Positions 36,401 to 48,400 of a stretch of DNA of 64,000 nt are shown here, one piece after another; the stretch's first letter is position 1; each line of letters opens with the position of its first letter. The stretch is from Branchinecta lynchi (lineage: Eukaryota; Arthropoda; Branchiopoda; Anostraca; Branchinectidae). The DNA lies in NCBI GenBank assembly GCA_023053575.1, contig JAKZAP010000011.1, positions 5,146,001 to 5,210,000 on the forward strand, written 5' to 3'. The notes under the pieces were generated by a model. That model made no database searches and had not been told where the DNA came from. It saw only the letters and a program-made list of their open reading frames with translations. A program made the translations under genes and the position numbers.

Positions 36401-39400
36401 TTTGTTGTGTGATCTTTTTCTGTGTTTTTTCTACTGTCTTTCCGTGATTTGCCTTTTGTTTTCTTTGTTGGGTGATTTTTTCTGTGTTTTTTTCTACTTT
36501 CTTTTTTATATACTCCACCATTTTCTTTTTCCTGTACGATGAGTGAAAAATGAAAACAAATTAGAGCATTAGCTTCAAAGTATTTACCATCCCTTATGGT
36601 CATGTTGGTTTTCCTTTAATGAGATATTTCTTGATCTTCCCGTCGGCTAAGTTTCGCCCCGGTCTCAAAACTTTAAGCGTGCCGGAGGAGTACCGCCATC
36701 CCCCGCCCCTCTCAGCGACAGGGCTCCATATGGCCCTATCAACAGCACGTTTAGGATATGTTTTCTTGCTAAATACGAACTTCCATCCGGATCAGAATCC
36801 ATGATTTTTTTGTTTTGTTTTATTATGTATGCATGCCACAAGATTTCCATTACCACCTAACCTGGTGCTTCCCCCAACAGTGCTCAGAGTCAAGCCTACT
36901 CGGATCCAATCTGAATCTAAATGGCAAATATATGCTATATGAAAGTCCTGCCCGCTATTTTACGTCCCGATCTTTCTATAAGCATGCCACGAAATTTCCA
37001 GAACCCGCTACTAACTATCCCCACAGTGGCCGAATCCAGTCGACCTGTAGATGGAATATCTACGACATTTGATCGTGCAACTATCAAGTTCCAATGTGTT
37101 ATAGCCAACCCCGAATGGTAGGATTCCGGAAATAACAATTTCTTAGTCAAACTAATCAGTAATCATGTCCCTAGTATGCCTAGCAAGTTTTATCCTCCTA
37201 GCCCTTCTTAAAGTCCCCTCACTCGTGATCAGCCGAGGGAGAGACGGTCGGTACACGGCACTTTAGGGGCGAAAATTTTGTGGATTGCATAGGGGTCAAA
37301 CGAGTGGAATGATCTGAATGAAACTTGAAAAGTAGAAAGATCACATGTTCTAGATCAGTGGTTCCCAAACGGTGACCCCAAGGGGAACGCTTAAGTCCAG
37401 CGTTTCAGAATAAAAGGGAGTATTTATTGCAGCGATCGATTCCCTATTGTGAATGGTGTAGGGCAATGTGGGATTCTTTCACCTTTGCTGTATAATCTTT
37501 ATGTGGTTGACCTCAACCTGCGTTTGGCACTAGTTGGGATTGGTTGTTTCAGTGGTGGCGTTTGTTTTATAACCTGAGTTATGCTGACAACTTGGTTATT
37601 TTAGCTCCTACACTGTCATCTAATTTTTCCCGAACAGCATAGTTATAGTCGGCAGAAGCATCAGTTATTTACTGCTAGTTCGTTTCTGACGAGGACCCTT
37701 GCCAAGAAGAGCCGAATCATTGCTGCCAAAGCATTGCAGCTGACGTATCCGTTTTATGCATTATTTTAATACCATCTACCTTCAATATGTGTCGGGTTTT
37801 GTGTCAGCTAATGTTATCCTGTTTAACACTGACTTAGTGTAAGGCGTTCATTCTCCCGGGACAGGCTTGAGACACACCCCTAGGCTTTCTCGAATGTCGC
37901 TGTCTTTCGCTGAATCCAACAGATACCTTGGATTCACGGTGGCTTCGTTCCTGAGTGACGATCTCCATGTTAAAGCACTTTCACGTTTGGCTTACTTGCT
38001 CATTTGTTAGTTCAGGAAATACAATTCTGCAGTGACGAGTTTCCTTTTCAGAGCTTATTGCGGTCCGTGGCCTACCTTCTTTTCCAGAATAGCTTTAGAA
38101 AAGCCCCCGTTTCAATCCAGACAAGGATACTTCAACCACCATTTTTTTAGGGGGGGGGGATGATGTATTTCCTTTCTATTTTTCATCTTTGTTTTGTATC
38201 TTGTCTTGTCTTTATATGTTCGTGTGAGTGGCCCTAGTTGGCTCTTGGTTCACTAAATAATTAATTTAAAAGGGAAAAGACCTATCATGTGTGGCAGCAG
38301 CAACGCACTTAAAACCCTAGCTCCGATATCTTGGTTATTCTAAACCGTTAATTAGTCCCTATGACATAAGAACCTTGCTATCAGATAGTCAACCAGAAGT
38401 GATCTTGTTCACGTCAAAACCGATCGGAGGTCCGAGATAAATTAAACTAGACGTTGGCCTTACCACACAATTTCCAAGTCGGACATCAGGAACAGCATCT
38501 GAACTTCTTCTGTCAAGAACAACAACCCCGCTCTTGCTTTCGTCAAAGGACAGACTTATATCAGAACAAGTGTTCCACAAAACATCGAAGCTTACCAATA
38601 TAACGACTTAAAGGACCTGTCTTACCTATCATAATAACGCAACCTACTTCCACAATCACTCGATATATTTCTAAACCTGGAGACCCCAATTTCGTACGGT
38701 ACATTCTAACCCCTCTAACAAGCCGCGCTTTGTTACCTTCGATATGTATGAATGAATGAATGAAGGATTTATGACGCACTGCCCAAGGGCATAAGTGCAG
38801 TAAAAAGGACGAAGAAATATAAAATAATCACAAAACACTCAAAAATATTTTCACTAATTTAGAATCACGTTGATAGGATGGTGGATAGGTAAGTTTCCAA
38901 TCGGAGAACACAAATTAGAGGAGAGGGCTTCGAGCGTCAACAATGGGTCGGAAATCAACAAACGGCGGATCAGGTAGCGGTTCCGCGTGCGCCGTGGTAG
39001 GTAGAGAAGAAATCTCAGATATCTGAAGTATGTCGAGCGTATGCGTCGAAGGTCCTTTCTTCTGAGTATAGAATGCAATCCAGCCAGGAAGTTAACATAC
39101 GGTGCGCAAAAGGCAGTATATAACTCCCCAAGCCCAGGTCTGCTATACCTGGAAGGGTTTGGCACAATTTTGCAGTAACCAAATCCAATTCCTTTAGCGG
39201 CTGATTTGACAGCTTCCTCGCAAACCTTTCGCATAGTTTGCCCAATTGTAACCCCTAGCCATCGATTTTTATGGCACTTGAGCTTACTCAAGTGCCATAT
39301 AGCGATTGTAATTTCTGTCCGTCAGTCGGTCTGTCGGTCCCGGTTTTGCTAGTTCGGGCACTTCCAGATAAGCTAGGACGATGAAACTTGGCAGGCATAT

Positions 39401-42400
39401 CAGGAACTGGACCAGATTAAATTAGAAATTGTCACTTCCTCGATCCTACCATCTGGAGGGGAGTGGAGGGAGGAGGAATCCGGAAAAAATAGGAAAAATT
39501 AGATATTTTTAGCTTACGAACGGGTGATCGGATCTTAATGAAACTTGATATATGGAAGGACTTCGTGTCTCAGACCCTCCATTTTAAATCCAGACCGGAT
39601 CCGGTGACACTGGGGGGAGTTGGAGAGGGAAACCGGAAATCTTGGAAAACACTTAGAGTGGAGGGATCCGGATGAAACTTGGTGGAAAGTACAAGCAAAA
39701 GTCCTAGATACGTGACTGATATAGCCGGAATGGATCCGCTCACTTTGGGGGGGGGGGGGAGAAGTCCGAATTTTTAGTGATCCCGCGAGTTCCGTGCTTC
39801 CTGATGTGCTGGGACGATGGAAATTGACAGGCATGTCTGGGACCTGACCAGATTAAATAGGTAATCGTTAATTCCCCGATTCGACCATCTGGGGGGGGGG
39901 GGAGTGGAGGGAGGGTGAAGCCAAAATTTGAGGTATTTTTAGCTTGCGAACGGGTGATCGGATCTTGATGAAAATTGATATTTAGGATGACCTCGTGTCT
40001 CAGACATCTCACTTTAAATCCGGGCCGGATCCGATGACACTGGGGGGAGTTGGAGGAGGGAACCGGATATTTTGAGAAACGCTTAAAGTGGTAGGATCGG
40101 GATGAAACTTGGTGGGAAAAACAAGCACAAGTCCTAGACACGTCATTGACATAACCGGACCGGATCAGGGCACTGTGGGGGAGTTGGGGTGGGGGTCCGG
40201 ATTTCTAGCGATCCCGCGAGTTCGGCATACTTCCTGATGTCCTAGGGCGATGAAACTTGGCAGGTATGTCAGGGATCCGAACAGATTGACTTGAGAACAG
40301 CCGTTTCCCCGACCCGACCATCGTGGGGGGAGTGGTTGGATGGGGAGTCCGGAATCTAGTAGCGTGCATAACTTTTGAACGGGGGATCGGATTTGAATGA
40401 AACTTGTCTGGTGAGCTATCGCCTCGGACGATCAGTGTCGCGTCCGGGTCGGGTCCGATACCTGTGGGGATGGGGGGGGGGGGGTGTGGAAAACTCAAGA
40501 AACTCTAAAAGCAGAGGGATTGGGACGAAACTTAATGGATGGAACAAGCATTGGGCCTAGATGAAATTGACGGAGCCAGATGGTTTCGGGGCTCTGTGGG
40601 GGGAGTTGGAGGGGGTTTCCTGGAATTCCGGTAGTCGTGAGTTAGAATAGTTCCAGATATAAAACGACAACGAAACTTTGCAGGCATATTATCGACCCGA
40701 ATTATCTTGACTTAAGAACCTGACACAACATACCCCCGGAAACTTCCGTTCCTAGATCCGAGCATTTTTTTGGGAGCAAGAGAAGAGAAATATGGAAATT
40801 GACTTCTATAAATTGCGAACGAGTGGTCTGATTCGAGTGAAACTTCATGGGTAGTACGAATCGATGGCCTCGACATGTAAAACATGCGTTCGAACCATAT
40901 GCGACCACGATTAGGGGAATTGGGGGTGGGGGGACTTTTGACATACACAAAAACCAAACGGATGGACCGAATGAGATGCAAACTCGACAGTGCCGAGTTT
41001 ATGCGGCCTAGATTTGTTATTTGGCGTCCGGGCCGGATTCGGCCAAGGTAGGGGGGGGGGGGGGTACTGGAAACTTGCAGATAGGCTATGCTCCAATTGC
41101 AGTCAAACTTGATGGACAGGAACAGGGAATTAAGATATTGGGCCCGAACCGGCTCCGACAACGTTGGTGGGAGGGGGGGGGGGGGTACCAGAACTTTCCA
41201 AAAATGCTCAGATTCGAGTGAAACTTGATAGATGGTATACATGAAGATGCTTTAGGTGGTCAATTTTTTTATTCCGAACCAGATTCGGCTACGGTAGGTG
41301 GAGATAGAGTGAGTACCGGAAATCGTGTAGCACGTCTAGGGATCAAACAAATGGATTTATTGGGATGAAAGTTTGAACAGTCATGTGCATTTGCTACAGA
41401 CAATCGAGACGATGCCGGAACTGCTCAGAAATGCGTGAAACTAAATATCCTATTTCTATTTCCGAACCGCATTTTTGGATGGCGGGTGTATTTTGTGACG
41501 TTCTCATCTACTTTCTTGCACAGCCTACTCATACAAGTGCCATATGAGCTCGTAGCTCTTGTTTTCCTCAGTTACGGGAACATTGCCTCCAACATTCAGA
41601 TAGGGTTTCCGAGGAGTAGCAGAAGCATTGAATCAGACGTACTGACATTTACTGGCGTTGACTGATAGGCCAATCTTGCCAAGGGATTGGTTCAGGCTAG
41701 CAACGTTTGTTTCAAGGCTGGATCGAAAGTTGTCTGCGAGAAGTTTTTCCATCAGAAAAACCGGTTATGTAAATTATGTCCCTGTTTCCTATATAAGTCA
41801 ACGGGCCTCGGAAGAGGCTTAAAACTGCCAAAACCGTGGTTATTTGTTGAAAGCACAGCCTAGTTTTAGAGTATTCAAATATTTTAAAATACTTCAAGTT
41901 GAAGAGTAACTAGTGCGAGGGGTCCTTTAAGTCAATTACCAAGCATACCTTTCAAGTTGAAGGAATATACAGCCTTGGTCTTCTCCACAATATCAGCATC
42001 GATAATTTTCACGACAGCGTCGAAAACTCGCTGGACCTCCCCCTGGGGTGATGCTGCTTCGGTTTTGTTTTCTTTCCCGTCAATAGTAAACCTGGGGGTA
42101 TTTCCAAACTGTTCCATGTGCTTCGTTATCGTCTTGGGTGAAACTTCGTCGAGAAAGAAGTCGGGAAGGAGGGAGTGGCCTGTTAAACAGAAATGTTTAA
42201 AAAAAACGACCTCACGCGCCAGAAGGTGCACAGCAAACGCGCCACGATCCCAAAAAGTGGATGTGGCTCAAAAAGACTGTTTCCACGATTGGCTGCAGCT
42301 CACTGTAGCTCAAATTTGACAAACAACTCTCGAGGTCGTTTATGAATTGGTGGCTCGCAGATCTAGCGACAAATTCCAAGTCCAGGTAATAAAACGAGCC

Positions 42401-45400
42401 AGCAGACATACATAATATAAGAATCTTTCTAATGCAGAATGGTAAGGGCTTACGCCTGGTTTTCCAGATTCTGTCAGGATTTAATATTAATTTTTAGGCA
42501 TTCGAAAATACGACAAAAATACCTCGCTTTTTTGCAAGTTTCAACTCATGGGTCGAGGCGCGACGCACACACTTCTGTATCCGTTACGAACATTAAAGTT
42601 TAACCGAAAAGGGCTGAGATCAGCCAATCTAGTTAACCATCACTTATTGACTTAAATAGGTTTGAAGACCCGATGAAAGTATGTTACTTCGTTGTTCCGC
42701 TATTCACGAATAGTCAATTTTCAAATAGCAGGGGTTCCGTGTCCCATCTCTGGTACCTCTATGCACTTGTACCTGTTATTTATGCTTGAAGAAAAGATAT
42801 ACGAATTGTTTTGTTCAGCCACGAAGCAGTCTTCACCAAGTTTAACACTGACCACTGAAAAGTCGCGTTTGTGTTGAGATTCAAATCTTCCACTCCACGG
42901 TAGATTTTGCGGTGTGGGGACGGACGTATATAATTCTGGACGTTACTACTACAGGCGTATTCTCGCCGCTCCCCGAGGAACCCTCGGAGAATCGAAGGGA
43001 ACGGCGAGAATAGAGGGAGTCACTTAACGCGGACTCCGCTTACGGAATACGAGAATTCGGGGAATGCTTCTAAAATGGATTTTGTTCGAAAAAGAAAATG
43101 TGAAGTCGACGAAATTAGGCTGGATCCACTTTATTTTTGGTTTTGTTTACTGTGATTCTTTTTAATTTATTTTATACTGCACCAACACCAGCAGCAGCAA
43201 GAACTGATTCCGCTCCAAATCTGACAGGGAGTCCTTTTTTATGGTGATGATAATCGGAGTATTCCCCGTCCGTGGGGATTCGCGAGAATACGGGGAGTGA
43301 GTCCCCGGAACAAACAAAAACGCGGGGACTCCTCAATTGGATTCCTCGGGGAACGGCGAGAATACGCCTCAGAGCAGTGGAAAATCAGAAAATCCCTTAG
43401 CAGAATACAAACAATCAGGTGTATTCAGTAGAATGATACAAACTTAAGTTGGCTTTTCAGGTAAACTTTAACATATGAACACATTTTGTTTCTATCTGAA
43501 CTTATCTTAACGTTTTACTATGCGAGTTCTTCAGTTTACGTCGGAAATGCCATTTACATGCTTTCTCCTTCTCTCGGCTTAGCTCATATCTACCCTATAT
43601 CCGCATCCCATTCATTCTGTGGCAACTCATTCCTCAGCTTCAGATGAGGAAAATATCGTATTACACTTCAAATCTGTTGCCAGCATCCCCGCACTAGAGA
43701 ACGCGCAAACCTCTTCGAGAGGGGCATTCGAGATTTGGCACAAAGTATGAATTTTAGTTAACAAGAGCTAGAAGCTCATATGGCACTTGCAAGGCTCGGC
43801 GATGAAAGTAAGAATTTGCCAACTCGTGGGTTTGTTGTGACCATTTGTAAGCGAGACCCTTGAGATAAGAATGATCATGTGCCCTTGCAAATCACGAGAA
43901 TGTATCGTTTGGTAAAAAGTATTTATTTTTGCAATTGTCCGTAATGATGCGCACTATCAGCGCGATAAAAATTCATCTGCAATCAAAACCCTTGAGCCAA
44001 AAATGATCAGGGCCCTTTAGGATCACTAATATAATTATATCGCTTGGTCAAAAGTATTATTTTTACTTTTTGGTTAAGATGCGCACTTTAAGGATGCTAG
44101 AAATTCAATTTTAAGCAAAATCCTTGTGGCACAAAGACCATGGGGGCTCGGGGATCATGAAATGCGTCTTTTGGTCAAAAGTTTTTTTTTCACTTTGCGG
44201 TTAAGATGCGCACTTTAAGGGAGCTAGAAATCAATGTCTAAGCAAAATCCTTAAGGCAAAAGTGACCGTGGGCTCATGGGCATCATGAAAATGTATATTT
44301 TGCTTAAACTAATTTGTGTACTTTGCGGTTAAGATGAGTAATTTAACGGATAGTAGGATCTGGGAATTTACAATTTCTCAGCCAACCTTGTCAAGTCTCT
44401 AATGCTAGTCAAGTTTCATTGTCCTAGCACATCTGGAAGTACCTTAACTCGCGGCCACCGGAATCACGGACCCACGCCCCCTACAGCTCCCACACAGTGC
44501 CCGAATCCGGTCCGCTTCTGGTACTGATGTATCTACGCCTTGTGCTTGTTCTTCCCACCAAGTTTCATCCCGATCTCTCCACTCTAAGCCTGTCACAAGA
44601 TTTCCGGTTCTTCCCTCCACCCCCACCCACATATTCATCCAATCCGGTCTAAACTTGATTTGAGGCATTTGATACACAAAAGCTTTCCAAATATCAAGTT
44701 TCATTAAGATCCGATCACCCGTTCGAAAGGAATGCTTGCCAGAAGATTCCGGATTTTTTGTTTGATCTTTTTTTAATGTGGGCTATTTGATGGACTAAAC
44801 TACATATCTGTATCATGTATCACCAACAGTTGAGAATACGCCTCCTACCCTCTATCATCCCAAACTTACCAGGCTGTACAGCGTATTGGTCAAGGTCTGT
44901 TACTCCTACTTCTTTCAGGACTTCTTCGTCGATGGCAAAGTTCCCAGTGTAGCTTCGACTATTACGGGTTACCATTACGTACGCAGCATCAGCCATGATT
45001 TCAGGTTTGCGACAGGAAGCAGCAACTTCCTTTCCTCCTCCCAGCATCTCCATGGCGGCAGTGATAATACCTAGAATATACAAACTGCTTTCTCAAGTCT
45101 TTTATCATACTTTAATACTGAAGCACTTGCGAGGTCCATGATAAGCCGTTCGTAATTCAGTTATTCATGGAAGGCTTCCATTAACCAACATTTCACATAC
45201 TAATATCTTCCCCTCCTTTATTTCTGGTCACAGTAGTCCACCACCCATATGACGATGAAAGCATATAAAGTCCCAGAGAATATCATCTTTTTGGTCGTAA
45301 ACTACTGCGCGACATCTAAGAAAACTGGGAAACCTATAATAACTAAAACAATAACGACGCAAACAAAAAGGCAGTGGGTCCCAACGAAGTCCACTTACTA

Positions 45401-48400
45401 TTAGTGGCATTTCAGCAGCTCGTCAGGCGGAAAACAAGCAAAACAAGACCAAAGGTGTCAATGGGATCCCAAAAATCTAATATTTGATCAAGAAAACTGT
45501 GTCTTGTCTTCGCCAGGCTAATCATCAGAGAAAACCAAGTTCAGATATACTTCTATAAGCCATATTTTTACGACACTGACCGAAGCTTCCTGTTTTACTT
45601 CTGCCAAATTTCCGGTTTCGGCCGAATTCCGAGCGAACTACTAGTCCAGCGAAAAAAGAAAATTCAGAAATGAATTCAGCATATCTTCTTATCTCCATAA
45701 AGAACATCTAATCAACTTCAAATCAAACTTTTGCTTTCAACAAATTTTCCGGTTTTGGCCGATGGCGGGCGAACTAGTTGTCCGGATAGAAAACGTATGT
45801 CTTCTTACCCCTAAACCGAACATTTAGTCAACTTCAAATGAAACTTTTACTTTTAACCAACTTTCCCGTTTTTGCCGGATTCCGGACGAACTACTTGTCC
45901 GGCGAGAAAATGGTTTTCACCATCCTGTTCAGCATGTCTTCTTACCCTATAATAAATATGTCATTCCCTTCGCGAGGCATCGTGCTAACAGACGGACAAC
46001 TTTTGCGATGTCATAGGTATCCCTCCACTTACGTTTTGGGATCCCAAAGCAAAACTTAGAAGCTCTTCATATACTTATGTGTGGAGAGTTGTCGGCGGAC
46101 CTCGAAGACTTTAGCGAAGGTTTCGTTGCTTGACTGGAATAATCGGCGCAGTCGAAAAAGCGCTCAAAAGGCGTAGATACAAAGCGAATCAATGGCGAAC
46201 GGAGGGGATTTCCGAAGCTTATAAATTAAGGGGCCAATGATATATTTTCAAACAGATAATATCATAGTCGATTATGAGGTAAGAAGACGTGCTGAACAGG
46301 GTGGTAAAAACCATTTTGTCATCGGACAAGTAGTTCGCCCGGAATGCGGTCAGAGCCGGAAAGTTTGTTAAAAGTAAAAGATATATCTGAAGTTGATTAG
46401 ATGTTCGATTTAGGGGTAAGAGGACATGGTGAGCACGATGGTGTAAACCATCTTTTCGCCGGTCAAGTAGTTAGCCAAAACCCGAAAGTCTGTTAAAATT
46501 AAAAGTTTTATTTGAAGTTGAATAGATGTTCGATTTAGGGGTAGGCTGAACATGACGGTGAAAAATATTTTCTCGCCGGGCAAGTAGTACGCCCGGAACG
46601 AAACCGGAAAGTTTGTTAAAAGTAAAAGTTTCATCTGAAGTTGATTAGATGTTCGATTTATGGATAAAAAGACATGCTTAGCACTTATGTGAAAAGTATT
46701 TTCTACCCGGACAACTTCTTCTCCCGGAATCAGGACAAAACCGGAAAATTTGTTAAGAGCAAAAGTTTTATCTGAGGTTGATTAGATGACAGACTTAGGG
46801 GTAAGAAAAGACGCTGAATCTGTACATGACAATCCTTTTTTTACCGGGACATATAGTTCGTTTGGAATCCGGTTGAAACCGGATTTTTTTTTTTAAGTTA
46901 AAGTTCTACCTGAAGTTGATTAGATTTTCTTTATACGGATAAGGAAATGCGCTGAATTCGTTTCTGAACTTCCTTTTTTTTTCTGGACAAGTATGGCAGT
47001 TCGTTTGTAATTGTCTGGATCAAATATCAGATTTTTGGGATCCCATCGAAACCTTTGGTCTTGTTACACCTGTAAGCTGTGTGGCTAGCTGATAACGTGA
47101 CGTCTACAGACCTTCGCGAAGATGGTTCAAACTAGATGGCGGATGGAGCTACAATGTTATCACACACTGAAAATACGCCCGCCGAGTTATTCAGCTAAAT
47201 TTTAAGCACGCGAAGGAAAGAAAAATATTCTTTGAGCCCAAGCTGACTTTGAAACATTTATTTAAACAATGTTTACAACGGATTCGTCAGCTATGATTTT
47301 TCATCAGCGATATTTCGGCCCTTCTTGGCAAGGGTCCTCGTCAGGCTGTCAATCTTCTGATTCAACTTCGGGGAAGGAAACAAAACCTGTAATAATCAAG
47401 AGAATCGTCCGTCTCTCAGGCTGTAGCACTCTTCATCTTCGTTCAAACCCTACTGAGCCTGCTGATCACGAAAGCTCCTGAGACACCACCGGTCTCCACA
47501 GCCCCGAGAGGCGTGCCCCCAGTATCCTCGCTCGCTCCGTGATCCGCCTGCCGCTCGGCTCTGACTCCGACTACTATATTATTACAGGTTTTGTTTCCTT
47601 CCCCGAAGTTGAATCAGAAGATTGACAGCCTGACGAGGACCCTTGCCAAGAAGGGCCGAAATATCACTGATGAAAAATCATAGCTGACGAATCCGTTGTA
47701 AACATTGTTTGAATAAAAGCGAAGGAAAGGAAAATTTACCAGTTTTTGGCCACAGAGCATTGACGGCAATGCCATCTTTCTTGAATTCCTGTGACATGCC
47801 AAGGACGCACATGGACATTCCGTATTTCGCCATTGTGTAGGCAACGTGGTTTTCGAACCAAACTGGATTCAGGTTGAGAGGAGGGCTTAGATTCAATATG
47901 TGAGGGTTCTCTGCGCCTTTCATGTATGGAATACAACACTGGGAACTGGAAAAAATAATAAAATCATAAGGGATATAAACATTGAAGCCTACATCCGTTT
48001 ACAATAAATCCTAAATTCAGAGATAAGCCATACCAAATACTGTGGAATAGTCCAGGGCTAGATAGCTGCACAAAGAAATGCGACCACCAATAATGGAAGT
48101 CAAGGAAAATAACAAGCCAAAGTTGAGGAAGCAGGGCACCATCTACTTTTTTTTGTAGCTGCATTTAACCTAGTAGAAACAGATGAAGCTTATAAGGGGG
48201 AAGACAAATTCAATACGTCTTGCATGGAAAAAACGATCAAATGTTAATGTGGAAACACAGCTAGTGTAGGGTCAGATGTGCAACGCTCAAGAACTACTGA
48301 ATATATACACCCCAATAGCCTTCAGGGATGAATATAAACAAGACATCATATCTTCATATCCAACAGGTTCAAATCTCATACAAATGAAAGTCCTTAGACA

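Larger units (their letters stand above)
38612..41926. mobile_element. piggyBac-like MITE copy 2, split by a retrotransposon and family B
   Basis: The left part (38612-38740) and right part (41739-41926) together match the MITE at 25090-25459, with TTAA at 38608-38611 and 41927-41930. About 28 bases at the break are missing. The 3 kb between is a minus-strand reverse transcriptase relic, itself split by a family B element: three layers. The right TTAA is 18 bases from the HSDL2 exon 6 donor. Confidence 0.8.
47227..47718. mobile_element. Penelope-like inverted element with 140-bp arms and 17-bp target duplication
   Basis: Arms 47257-47396 and 47578-47717 are reverse complements with about two mismatches; spacer 181 bases. 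The direct repeat GCGAAGGAAAGRAAAAT lies at 47210-47226 and 47719-47735 (16 of 17). Each arm contains CTGACGA - GGACCCTTGCCAAGAAGGGCC - GAAA - TATC, the order of a hammerhead ribozyme core (CUGANGA, stem II, GAAA, NUH). Long target duplications fit target-primed reverse transcription. Inverted terminal repeats with hammerheads are typical of Penelope-like elements, but no coding sequence is left, so the class is inferred. Confidence 0.7.

Noticed and set aside
40712..41242. 176-codon open frame on the minus strand
   Set aside because: Family B interior; proline runs come from the C tracts.
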